Source: Collinsella sp. (GTDB taxonomy: Bacteria > Actinomycetota > Coriobacteriia > Coriobacteriales > Coriobacteriaceae). Taken from it: a stretch of DNA of 64,000 nucleotides. The translations under genes were made by a program, and so were the position numbers. Under the pieces are notes generated by a model, which did not search any database, was not told where the DNA came from, and saw only the letters and a list, made by a program, of their open reading frames with translations. Location: contig JAHAAK010000001.1 in NCBI GenBank assembly GCA_018376905.1, positions 1 through 64,000 on the forward strand, in the 5' to 3' direction. Positions within the stretch are counted from its first letter, which is position 1. Every line of letters starts with the position of its first letter. This document shows, one piece after another, positions 32,198 to 40,463 of this stretch.

Positions 32198-33598
32198 TTA
32201 TGCCTCCGCGCGGAGCGGCGCGAAGCTGGCGGTACCGCCCTCGATTACGCTCAGATAGGCACGACCCGTACGCTTGGCGGTAGAGGACTGCAGGCGCTCG
32301 ATCTCTTCCTCGAGGATCTGATTGACGCGCTCGTGACGACGATTTTCCATAATGCCGGCGGCAATAGCCTCGGCTCGCTCGATGCTCTCGCGCGAGATAC
32401 GGGCGGTATCCTCGGGGAACACAGCGCTGTGACGGCCGACATAGGCGGGGGCAGCAGGCTGAGGGGCAGCGACGGGAGTGGGGACTGCAACAGGAGCAGG
32501 CTCGTCAATCTCATCCAGAATCGCGGTGGCGGCGGCCCACATGTCCTCGTGGCCCGAGTAATCGGCCATGGGAACATCAACCTCGAGCGAGGCGTCCGGA
32601 AGGTCGCCGGTGTCGATGCGATCTTGGGCATCAATCGATGCGGTGATGGCTGCAGGCTCATCGAGGTCATCGAGATCGATGTCCACGGCACCGGAGATGA
32701 TAGGCATGCTGGCGAGGTTTGCATTGTACGGCGCAGCCTCAGCCGCCTGCTGCTGGGCAGGAGCGCCCCAAAGCGAGCTTTCGGCGGCACGGCGGGCGGC
32801 AACGGCCTCCTCGTCCGCAGTCATGGCTTCATCAACGTACGAATTGTCGGCAGAAGCGTTCGCGTCCGCCGAGGTAGCGTTGTAGGCGTTATTGGCTGCC
32901 GCGTTGGCAACGAGTGCCACGAAAGCCGCCGTGCTGCCCGCAGGGGCGGCCTGGGAACCAGACACGGCGCGTGCCGCGGCGGCGATGTCGTCGCGATTGA
33001 AGGAGCCGGTCTGCCCGCCGTTGGTGAGCTCGTCGATGGCGACTTGATAGACGTCGCGCGAGTGTGCAGGGTCGCAGCTCACCGGCGAATCGTCGTCGAG
33101 CATACTGTCGATCATGGACCAAGCCTCGTCCTCGTCCATGGCATCTGCGGCTCGAGCGATGGTATGGACACCATCATCGGCATGACGGCGCTGGAACGCA
33201 CCAGTCAGGCCGGAAAGGAATGCCGAGGTAGACTGCTCCGCCTGAGCCTGAGAAGCAGAAGTCGCAGCGTAAGGAGTCGCATCCTGCTGCTGAGCTGGAA
33301 TCGAGGCGGTCTTGAACTCGCTTTGATGCTGATTGAGATTGGCGGCACCGCCCATGGCATCGGGCTGGAACAGACGCTCTTCACGCTGCGCACGGTACTC
33401 GGAGATACCCAGCGAGGCGGCATAGATACCCACGCCCGCCACCGCGCCCACGGCGAAGGGAACCGCACCCGCCACGACCGTCTCGTTCACCGACGAAAAC
33501 GGCAGCGTCGCGGCATACATAACCACGGGAGCGGCAAGGCCGATCCCGCACGAAAGTCCGGCAAGGACTGCTCGTTGTGTTGCATCAGAAGAAGCCAT
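32198..33598 (-). CDS. Ala-rich membrane-anchored protein of unknown function
   Basis: 466 residues from the ATG at 33598, with GGGGAG about 5 bases upstream. Two hydrophobic segments lie near the N-terminus (AVLAGLSCGIGLAAPVVMYAA and AGAVPFAVGAVAGVGIYAASLG). The rest is cytoplasmic-looking, Ala/Asp/Gln-rich and largely disordered, with acidic clusters such as DEDEAWSMIDSMLDDD and a helical basic end (RRHERVNQILEEEIERLQSS). No domain is recognised. The final VIEGGTASFAPLRAEA looks like a structured tail. Co-transcription with the VanZ-like gene suggests an envelope role, but this is only inferred. Confidence 0.7.
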   Translation of the reverse strand: MASSDATQRAVLAGLSCGIGLAAPVVMYAATLPFSSVNETVVAGAVPFAVGAVAGVGIYAASLGISEYRAQREERLFQPDAMGGAANLNQHQSEFKTASIPAQQQDATPYAATSASQAQAEQSTSAFLSGLTGAFQRRHADDGVHTIARAADAMDEDEAWSMIDSMLDDDSPVSCDPAHSRDVYQVAIDELTNGGQTGSFNRDDIAAAARAVSGSQAAPAGSTAAFVALVANAAANNAYNATSADANASADNSYVDEAMTADEEAVAARRAAESSLWGAPAQQQAAEAAPYNANLASMPIISGAVDIDLDDLDEPAAITASIDAQDRIDTGDLPDASLEVDVPMADYSGHEDMWAAATAILDEIDEPAPVAVPTPVAAPQPAAPAYVGRHSAVFPEDTARISRESIERAEAIAAGIMENRRHERVNQILEEEIERLQSSTAKRTGRAYLSVIEGGTASFAPLRAEA

Positions 33599-33911
33599 GA
33601 GCTCTCCCCATCTTCCAGCACCCAAATCGCATCATTCAGTTGGCTGCGCGAGAGAAGATGAAGCGGGGCTATGCCCCAAAGCAACGGTATATGGTTCGTT
33701 TCATCTGCGTTTTCCGTCGCGAAGCTTGAAAACTATTATGCGAAACCGCCCTGTCGATTGCAAGCGACGATGTCGGATTGAAACGGGAAACCTGCTGCTC
33801 GTCGGTCTTATGGTCAAAAATTAGCGCGGAGCGGCGCTATGGAAAAGGGCCGAGGCTCAAAGCCCCGACCCTTTATCGCATTGATGACTATCGCTGCGTG
33901 TGGATGACAAC
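33599..33911. other. intergenic region downstream of rho
   Basis: Contains the rho terminator at 33842-33876 and the promoter area of the gene at 33598. No coding sequence or other structure is clear. Confidence 0.5.
33842..33876 (-). terminator. rho gene terminator
   Basis: AAAGGG...GGCT pairs with AGCC...CCCTTT with two mismatches, giving a hairpin about 35 bases after the rho stop. An intrinsic terminator after rho would not depend on Rho itself. Confidence 0.65.
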
Positions 33912-36467
33912 CTAGAACGTCTGCTCGTAGTCGCTGTGCTTTTTGGCCGAACGCACCAGGAACTCCTGGTTGGTGTTGGTGCCCTTAAGACCCTTGATAA
34001 ACGACGCGGCTGCGCGCTCGGTGTTATTCATGCCAGCAAGAATGCGACGCAGGCCAAAGACAAACGGGCGCATCTGCTCGTCGACCAGCAGATCCTCGTT
34101 GCGCGTACCGGAGGCAACGGGGTCAATGGCCGGGAAGATACGACGGTCGGCAAGATCGCGGTCGAGCTTAAGCTCCATGTTGCCGGTGCCCTTGAACTCC
34201 TCAAAGATGACTTCGTCCATCTTGGAACCGGTGTCGATGAGGGCAGAGGCCAGGATGGTGAGCGAGCCACCGTTCTCGATATTACGGGCTGCGCCCAGGA
34301 AGCGCTTGGGCGGATACAGGGCCGCCGAATCGACGCCACCCGAAAGGATGCGGCCCGAGGCGGGCGCCGCCAAGTTGTAGGCGCGGGCAAGACGCGTGAT
34401 GGAGTCGAGCACCACCACAACATCGCCGCCCAGCTCCACGATGCGCTTGGCGCGCTCGATGACGAGCTCTGCCACACGAGTGTGGTTGTCGGCGGGCATA
34501 TCGAAGGTCGACGCCACAACCTCGCCCTTGATGGAACGCTGCATATCGGTGACCTCTTCGGGGCGCTCGTCGACGAGCAGGCAGATGAGGTGCACCTCGG
34601 GGTTGTTAATCGAGATGGACTGGCAGATCTTCTTGAGGATCGTGGTCTTGCCGGCCTTGGGCGGGGACACGATCAGGCCACGCTGACCCTTGCCGATCGG
34701 CGACACGATGTCGATGGCGCGACCAGTAATGGAGTCCTTGCCGTGCTCCATGCGCAGCGGCTCGTTGGGATAGACCGGGGTAAGGTCGCCGAACTTGGGA
34801 CGGCTGCGAATCTGCTCGGGGTCCAGACCGTTGACGGTCGTGATTTTGGCGAGGCCGGCGCGCTTGTCGCCGCCGCGCGAAGGACGAAGCGAGCCCTCGA
34901 TGACGTCGCCCGTGCGCAGGCGCGCGGAGCGGATGAGGTAGGCGGGCACGAAGGCGTCGTCGTTGGACTTCATGTAGCCGTGGGCATGGATGATGCCTGA
35001 GCTATCCGGGCGAATCTGCAGAATACCCTTGATGTCGCGGAAGCCCTCGGCCTTCGCGGCGGTGGTGTAGATCTCTTCGACGAGTTCGGCCTTCTTCTTG
35101 CCGGTCGTCTCAATCTCGAACTCCTTGGCCTTCTCGCGCAGCTCGGCGACCTTCATGGCCGCGAGCTCCTCGCGCGAAAGCGTGGGTTCGGTGGGGGCGG
35201 CATTACGCTCCTTGTTGCGCTGCTTGCGATCGCGCTGGCGGTTGCGACGGTCGTTGTTGCGGTCGTCCTTGCGCTCGTTGCGCTCGTCGTTGCGCTTGTG
35301 CTGGCGACGGTTGGGGCGAGCGTTGTCATCGGCCTCAGCGGGCGCGGCGTCATCGGTTGCGGCGGCGTCGGCATTGGCCTTAGCGGCGTCATTGGCCTCG
35401 GCGCCGGAATCGACCTGCGCTTCGACATCAGCCTGCTGCTCGGACGCCTTGGCCTTAGCGGACTTCTTACGACCGCGCTTGGGCTTCTCGGACGCAGGCT
35501 GTTCGACGTCCTGGGGCTCGGCGGCATCAGTCGATGCATCGGCGGTCGTCTCGTCGGAATCCTCGGACGTACCCTTCTTGGCGGCCTTAGCCTTGGACGT
35601 GCGTTTAACAGCAGTGCGACGGCTGCGACCTGGACGGACGTCGGCGGGCTCGACATCGGCAGAAACGGCCTCGGAAGTCGTGGCATCCTGGACGGGTGCA
35701 TCGGCAGCGGTTGCAGACTCGGCGGTCGCCGCAGCATCCCGAGCGGCGACGGCTGCGGCTGCGGCCTTCTCGGCCTCGACGAAGGCCTTGGGCTTGCGAC
35801 CGCGACGGTGCGGGCGCAAAGCCGGATCGACAACGGGAACTTCGCTGGCCTCGACAGGCGCAGCGGGCTCAGCAGGCGATGTGCCCTCCCCTGCCGCGGA
35901 ACGGACCGAAGCCTCGGTGAGCTCGGGGGTTACCTGATCGGCAACCCGCTCGGCCTTAGCAGCCGTGCGACGGCGTGTGCGCGGTACCGACTTCTCGGTC
36001 GGCTGGTCGGCGGCAGGGGTCTCGGGCACAGACGGGGCTGCAAGCTCGGTCAGAGCCGCGGCCTCACGCTCGGCAGCACGACGGCGGGCGCGCACCACCT
36101 GAGCCTCGCTAATCTGCGCCAACGCACGTGCCTGTGCGACCTCATCGGAAATCGGCGCCGAGGAGTCAGCTGCAACGGTGCGCTTGGCGCGCGTCGTGCG
36201 CGTAGTACGGCGCTTGGGCTTGGTGACCTCCTCGCCGTCAGCAGCAGGCTTGGTCGTGCGGCGCGTACGCTTGGGCTTTGCCGGAGCAGCCTCCTCACCA
36301 GTTGCAGGCACGGCCTTCTCAGCCGCTGCAGGCGTAGGCGTCGAAGCAGCCTTAGGCGTCTCAGGAGCCGAGGCTTGCGCGGGCGCCGCGACCTGGTCCG
36401 ACGCAACCGGTGCAGCGGGAGCGGCTTGCGTCGTCGTTATTTCGTTTTCTTGCTGTTGATCAGACAC
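33912..36467 (-). CDS. rho: transcription termination factor Rho with long disordered N-terminal extension
   Basis: 851 residues, about twice the length of E. coli Rho. Residues 1-428 are a low-complexity extension: Ala/Pro/Glu- and Lys/Arg-rich blocks such as KPKRTRRTT, then an Asn/Arg/Asp-rich segment (DERNERKDDRNNDRRNRQRDRK). The canonical protein begins at TLSREELAAMK (429), with the cold-shock-like RNA-binding domain near 478-530 and the ATPase from 602 (PPKAGKTT, Walker A; VVVVLDSITRLARAYN, Walker B). Actinobacterial Rho proteins commonly have inserted or extended N-terminal regions that broaden RNA binding. The start is a GTG at 36467. Its long 5' region may allow autoregulation. Confidence 0.95.
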   Translation of the reverse strand: MSDQQQENEITTTQAAPAAPVASDQVAAPAQASAPETPKAASTPTPAAAEKAVPATGEEAAPAKPKRTRRTTKPAADGEEVTKPKRRTTRTTRAKRTVAADSSAPISDEVAQARALAQISEAQVVRARRRAAEREAAALTELAAPSVPETPAADQPTEKSVPRTRRRTAAKAERVADQVTPELTEASVRSAAGEGTSPAEPAAPVEASEVPVVDPALRPHRRGRKPKAFVEAEKAAAAAVAARDAAATAESATAADAPVQDATTSEAVSADVEPADVRPGRSRRTAVKRTSKAKAAKKGTSEDSDETTADASTDAAEPQDVEQPASEKPKRGRKKSAKAKASEQQADVEAQVDSGAEANDAAKANADAAATDDAAPAEADDNARPNRRQHKRNDERNERKDDRNNDRRNRQRDRKQRNKERNAAPTEPTLSREELAAMKVAELREKAKEFEIETTGKKKAELVEEIYTTAAKAEGFRDIKGILQIRPDSSGIIHAHGYMKSNDDAFVPAYLIRSARLRTGDVIEGSLRPSRGGDKRAGLAKITTVNGLDPEQIRSRPKFGDLTPVYPNEPLRMEHGKDSITGRAIDIVSPIGKGQRGLIVSPPKAGKTTILKKICQSISINNPEVHLICLLVDERPEEVTDMQRSIKGEVVASTFDMPADNHTRVAELVIERAKRIVELGGDVVVVLDSITRLARAYNLAAPASGRILSGGVDSAALYPPKRFLGAARNIENGGSLTILASALIDTGSKMDEVIFEEFKGTGNMELKLDRDLADRRIFPAIDPVASGTRNEDLLVDEQMRPFVFGLRRILAGMNNTERAAASFIKGLKGTNTNQEFLVRSAKKHSDYEQTF

Positions 36468-36722
36468 AGTGTTTGCTCAACTTTCTTTTCAAGCCCTGTG
36501 ATCACATGCTCCCTGCATAAACCTTCAGGGCGGCTAAACAGTCTAGTTCCGTTCAAAACGACGGACATCATTGATCTGTATCGAGATGATTGCGTCAATT
36601 ACGCAGCGTTAGTGTAACACAACCGCCACCACCTGCAACTTAGTCATTGAGGACGTTCTTAAACGACTATTCAAAAGGGACACTCTTTGGTTTAACACCC
36701 ACAAATCTGACTGCCTCCGCCA

Positions 36723-36872
36723 AAACTATGGCGGTTTACTACGATGAATCGCTCAACCGCGACCACTCCGAAACTTGTTGAACTAAAACCGCAGGTAGAT
36801 GCCTTGCACTTTTTTGCGAAAAGCCGGCGTGGTTGGAATTTCTCATTTCATCGTAGTAAACCGGCATAGTTT
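36723..36872. repeat. 150-bp REPIN-like element with 26-bp terminal inverted repeats
   Basis: Bases 36723-36748 and 36847-36872 are inverted repeats with one mismatch (core GGTTTACTACGATGAA). The 98 bases between include TAAAACCGCAGGTAG, the complement of the central motif in the element at 59580-59702. Confidence 0.75.
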
Positions 36873-36916
36873 CGTATTTCCAGCAGTTCCAAATTCGTCA
36901 ATACGTCGGCGTTTGC

Positions 36917-36949
36917 AAAAAGCCCGACCTCCGTGGGAGATCGGGCTTT
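36917..36949 (-). terminator. argS terminator
   Basis: On the minus strand AAAGCCCGATCTCC pairs with GGAGGTCGGGCTTT (one mismatch), followed by TT. Confidence 0.85.
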
Positions 36950-36994
36950 CAAGGCTTAGTTAAACCAAGTCTGTACGGTTAAATGACCCGCAGC

Positions 36995-38848
36995 TTACAT
37001 CTGCTCGGGAGCGGAGACACCAACAAGGGTGAGCACCAGGGCGAGCGTCACGCGGACGGCATCGCAAGCGGCCAGACGGGCACGCGAAAGCTCGGGGTCG
37101 ACGGGACGGCCCTCGCTCGGCAGCACCTGGCAGGCAGCGTAGAAGCTGTGGAAGTCGCCGGCAAGCTCCTCGGCAAAGTGCGTCAGACGGAACGGGGCGC
37201 GGTCGCGAGCGCAGCTGGCGATGAGGTCGGTGAGCTCGTTGAGCTTACGCGAAAGGGCAAGCTCGGTCGGGTCGGTCAGCAGCGAGTAATCGACGTTCTC
37301 GCCGATGGCCTTCTCGGCGACGGCCTTCATGCCCATCTCGTCAGCCTGCTCGGGCGTAACGTCGGCGGCACGGCGCAGGATGGAGCACACGCGGGCGTGA
37401 GCATACTGCACGTAATAGACCGGGTTGGAGTTGTCGCGCTTCTTAACGGCCTCGATGTCGAAGTCGACCATCTGGTTAGAGCTCTTGGAGATGAGCGTGT
37501 AGCGAGCGGCGTCGGAGCCAACCTCGTCGACGAGCTCCTGCAGGGTCACCATGGTGCCCTTGCGCTTGGACATACGGACGGGCTTGCCGTTGCGCAGCAG
37601 GTTGACGAGCTGGCCCAGCAGAACCTCAAACTTGCCGGGGTAACCCAGAGCGTCGCAGACGCAGCGGACGCGCTCGATGTAGCCGTGGTGGTCGGCGCCC
37701 CAGATGTCGATGACGTGGTCGACGCGCTGGAACTTATCCCAGTGATAGGCAACGTCGGAGGCGAAGTAGGTGTACTCGCCGTCGGACTTGATCAGGACGC
37801 GGTCCTTGTCATCGCCCAGGTCGGTGGAGCGGAACCACAGGGCGCCGTCCTTGGTGTAGAGGTAGCCCATCTTGTCGAGCTTCTCAAAAGCGCGGTCGAC
37901 GGCAGAGGTGCCGGCGGTCTCGCCCTCGGTGTCCTTCACGTACAGCGAACGCTCGGAGTACCAACGATCGAAGTCACAATTGACGGCGTGGCAGAGGTCG
38001 CGCATGTTGTCGACCATCTTCACGTAGCCGCGCTCGCGGAAGCTCTCCATGCGCTCCTGCGGATCGGCGTTGACCCACTTGTCGCCGTCGGTGCGCCAGA
38101 ACTCGGCAGCCTCGTCGATGATGTAGTCGCCGCCATAGGAGTCCTTGCCAAGGGTCTCGGCAAAGTTATCCTGGTACGGATGAGTCTCGGGATGCTCGTC
38201 GTTCTCGTCGGCAACAAAGGCGTCGCGGTCGGCAATCAGCAGTTTGTGAGCCTCGTCGATATCCACGCCCTGCTTGGCGATGATGTCGGCAAGCTGCATA
38301 TAGCGCGTGCTGATGGAGTTGCCGAAGGTGTTCATCTGAGAGCCGTGGTCGTTGATGTAGAACTCACGCTGGATGTCGTAACCGGCGTGGTCCATAACAC
38401 GGCAGAGCGAATCGCCCAGCGCGGCCCAGCGGCCGTGGCCGATGTGCATGGGGCCGACGGGGTTGGCGGAAACGAACTCGACCTGGGTCTTCAGGCCACC
38501 ACCGACGTTGGACTTAGCGAAGTCCATGCCCTTCTCGCGAGCCTCGCCAAAGATGGCATTCTTGACGGCAACGGAGAGGTAGAAGTTGATGAAGCCGGGG
38601 CCTGCGATCTCGACCTTCTCGATCGCGGGGTCCTCGGGCATATGGGCAACGATGGCCTCGGCGATCTTGCGCGGGGCGCAATGGGCCAGCTTGGCGGACT
38701 TCAGGGCCATGGTAGAGGTCCACTCGCCATGAGAAGTGTCAGCCGGTCGCTCGATAGCGCAATCGTCAAGTTCAAATGCGGAAAGGTCGCCGGCCTCCTG
38801 GGCCGCAGCAAGCGCAGCGCGTACCAGCTCTTCAATCTTCTCGGGCAT
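36995..38848 (-). CDS. argS: arginyl-tRNA synthetase
   Basis: 617 residues from the ATG at 38848, which has a perfect AAGGAGGATC ribosome site; the frame runs on to 38977 without one. The class I signature HIGH appears as SANPVGPMHIGHGRW and KMSKS as MSKRKGTMV. YYVQYAHARVCSI is the typical ArgRS anticodon-binding helix and the C-terminus ends in VGVSAPEQM. The enzyme charges tRNA-Arg. It is monocistronic with its own terminator. Confidence 0.96.
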   Translation of the reverse strand: MPEKIEELVRAALAAAQEAGDLSAFELDDCAIERPADTSHGEWTSTMALKSAKLAHCAPRKIAEAIVAHMPEDPAIEKVEIAGPGFINFYLSVAVKNAIFGEAREKGMDFAKSNVGGGLKTQVEFVSANPVGPMHIGHGRWAALGDSLCRVMDHAGYDIQREFYINDHGSQMNTFGNSISTRYMQLADIIAKQGVDIDEAHKLLIADRDAFVADENDEHPETHPYQDNFAETLGKDSYGGDYIIDEAAEFWRTDGDKWVNADPQERMESFRERGYVKMVDNMRDLCHAVNCDFDRWYSERSLYVKDTEGETAGTSAVDRAFEKLDKMGYLYTKDGALWFRSTDLGDDKDRVLIKSDGEYTYFASDVAYHWDKFQRVDHVIDIWGADHHGYIERVRCVCDALGYPGKFEVLLGQLVNLLRNGKPVRMSKRKGTMVTLQELVDEVGSDAARYTLISKSSNQMVDFDIEAVKKRDNSNPVYYVQYAHARVCSILRRAADVTPEQADEMGMKAVAEKAIGENVDYSLLTDPTELALSRKLNELTDLIASCARDRAPFRLTHFAEELAGDFHSFYAACQVLPSEGRPVDPELSRARLAACDAVRVTLALVLTLVGVSAPEQM

Positions 38849-39190
38849 AGATCCTCCTTGTGTTAAAGCCCCCGAGCTCTTGGTCACTCGTAGGGCAAAA
38901 GCCAGAGTTTGTAGCACTCTATCACAAGCGACGGGCACTGTCGCAGGGTAAAGCCAATCGATATTGCATATGCACAAAATTGACTACAGCTTGTATGGAG
39001 TCACTCAAAGGTGCCGGTCTGCCTGCAGATTATGCAGGCGTTGAAAATGTATAAAGGTATGAATGAGCTGCGTCTGTTATCGAATACTCTTACCTATCAG
39101 AGTTGTGTGCTTTTCCTGCATAAAGTAAGGGTTTGCGCACGTCAGCGTGTTATTCTAGACATACGTAAATTCGTATAAGTTGGAGGTAGC
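38849..39190. other. gene-free stretch between argS and the CarD-like gene
   Basis: 342 bases containing the two divergent promoter regions. A short inverted repeat (CTGCCTGCAG with ATGCAGGCG, near 39019-39040) and a TATTCT near 39150 that could be a -10 box are the only signals seen. Confidence 0.4.
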
Positions 39191-39676
39191 ATGTTCTCAA
39201 TCGGTCAACACGTCATTCATCCGGGCCAGGGAGTCTGCACCGTCGTCGGTTTTAGGGACGACACACCGCAGCCCATGCTGCTGCTCGAGACCAAGCAGGG
39301 ACATGCGCAGACGATCCTCATGTACCCCGTGGCACAGGCCGACCGTTTGCACGCCGCCATCTCGCAGCAAGATGCCGAGCACCTGCTGAGCCACTATGAC
39401 GAGCTGGAGTGCGACACCTTTACCGAGCGCAACAGCTCGCTTGAGGAGACGCACTTTAAGCAGCAGCTCAAGCTGGGCGCGCCCGAGACGGTCCGCGTGG
39501 CAAAGACCATGATGCACCGCATTCGCCAGGCCGAGGAAGCTGATAAAAAACCCAGCTCCTACTACATGCGCGTACTCAAGGAGGCCAAACGCCGCTCCAT
39601 CGAGGAGTTCGCCGTGGCCCTTGGTGTCACCGAGGAGGCCGCCGAAGCCCGCCTAGCCCAAGCCGCCCTCAACTAA
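39191..39676 (+). CDS. CarD/CdnL-like RNA polymerase-binding regulator
   Basis: 161 residues, ATG preceded by TTGGAGGTAG. The N-terminal domain (MFSIGQHVIHPGQGVCTVVGF, residues 1-21, then a beta-rich region to about 60) is the Tudor-like RNA polymerase-interacting domain of the CarD/TRCF family. The C-terminal half is helical with a basic patch (MRVLKEAKRRSIEEFAVALGV), as in CdnL proteins. Such proteins bind the beta subunit of RNA polymerase and stabilise open complexes at rRNA and other promoters. The domain is somewhat more divergent than in mycobacterial CarD, so the family call is firm but regulatory targets are unknown. Confidence 0.8.
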   Translation: MFSIGQHVIHPGQGVCTVVGFRDDTPQPMLLLETKQGHAQTILMYPVAQADRLHAAISQQDAEHLLSHYDELECDTFTERNSSLEETHFKQQLKLGAPETVRVAKTMMHRIRQAEEADKKPSSYYMRVLKEAKRRSIEEFAVALGVTEEAAEARLAQAALN

Positions 39677-39688
39677 CCCATCCGCGCC

Positions 39689-39732
39689 AAAAACCACCAC
39701 AAAGGGAACAGGCACCTTTGTGGTGGTTTTTT
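39689..39732. repeat. family-1 REP hairpin, copy 1
   Basis: AAAACCACCACAAAGG and CCTTTGTGGTGGTTTT flank an 8-10 base loop with ACAGG. It lies 12 bases after the CarD-like stop and ends in TTTTTT, so it can act as an intrinsic terminator. Confidence 0.85.
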
Positions 39733-39793
39733 CGTTCTAGTCGTTCTAGTAGTATTCATTCTTAGCGATACCTACGAGCACAAGGAGTCTCTT

Positions 39794-40393
39794 ATGGCAG
39801 AGCCACTTACCGCCGGAATCACCCGCGACCGCGCATTCGAACTGCTCAACGAGCACAACAAGGACCCGTTCCACATCACCCATGGCGAGACGGTCGAGGG
39901 CACCATGCGCTACTTTGCGCGCGAGTTCGACCCCGAAAACGAGGAGTTCTGGGGCATCGTCGGTCTGCTGCACGACCTGGATTGGGAGGAGCATGAGGAC
40001 GACCCCATGAACCACACCATCTATGCTGCCAAGATTCTTAAGGATGAAGGTGCGTCTCCCGAGCTCATTCGCGCCATCCAGACGCACACGTCGGACTTCA
40101 ATACCTCGCTGCCCAAACCCGAGCTGCAGATGGAAAAGATCCTGTTTGCCTGCGATGAGCTCACCGGCCTGATCGGCGCTGCAGTCATCATGCGCCCGAG
40201 CAAGAGCGTTATGGACTTTACGACCAAGTCGCTCAAGAAGAAGTTCAAGGACAAGCGCTTTGCCGCCGGCTGCTCGCGCGACGTGATTTCGCAGGGCGCC
40301 GAGATGTTGGGCTGGGAGCTCCCCGAGCTCTTTGACCGCACCATCGCGGCCATGCAGTCCTTCGCCCCCGACCGAGATACCTTCCAGGCCTAA
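39794..40393 (+). CDS. HD-domain phosphohydrolase
   Basis: 199 residues, ATG with AAGGAGTC upstream. The metal-binding HD signature appears as LLHDLDWEEHEDDP, with further histidines in FHITHGETVEG and IQTHTSD. HD-domain proteins are metal-dependent phosphohydrolases acting on nucleotides or related compounds; the compact size resembles YqeK- or HDIG-type proteins but the substrate is not predictable. It stands alone between two REP hairpins. Confidence 0.85.
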   Translation: MAEPLTAGITRDRAFELLNEHNKDPFHITHGETVEGTMRYFAREFDPENEEFWGIVGLLHDLDWEEHEDDPMNHTIYAAKILKDEGASPELIRAIQTHTSDFNTSLPKPELQMEKILFACDELTGLIGAAVIMRPSKSVMDFTTKSLKKKFKDKRFAAGCSRDVISQGAEMLGWELPELFDRTIAAMQSFAPDRDTFQA

Positions 40394-40408
40394 CCGTCAA
40401 CGCCACCT

Positions 40409-40450
40409 AAAACCACCACAAAGGGGACAGGCACCTTTGTGGTGGTTTTT
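40409..40450. repeat. family-1 REP hairpin, copy 2
   Basis: Same stem as copy 1, with GGGGACAGGCA in the loop area. It lies between the convergent ends of the HD-domain gene and proA and can terminate both. Confidence 0.85.
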
Positions 40451-40463
40451 GTTTGCGCGGGCG

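Larger units (their letters stand above)
36468..36994. other. gene-free stretch between argS and rho
   Basis: 527 bases holding, from left to right, the rho 5' leader, two degenerate family-2 repeat fragments near 36640-36690, a 150-bp palindromic element (36723-36872) and the argS terminator. No coding sequence is convincing. Confidence 0.6.

Noticed and set aside
31880..33661. A 593-codon plus-strand ORF opposite the VanZ-like and Ala-rich genes
   Set aside because: Arg/Gly/Val-rich antisense frame; the minus-strand pair has good starts, spacing and membrane segments.
35298..36617. A plus-strand Gly/Leu/Arg-rich ORF opposite the Rho extension
   Set aside because: The repetitive codons of the extension leave several antisense frames open; no evidence that any is translated.
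36983..38866. A 627-codon plus-strand ORF opposite argS
   Set aside because: Shadow of the synthetase gene; composition is Val/Gly/His-rich without domains, and argS is unambiguous.
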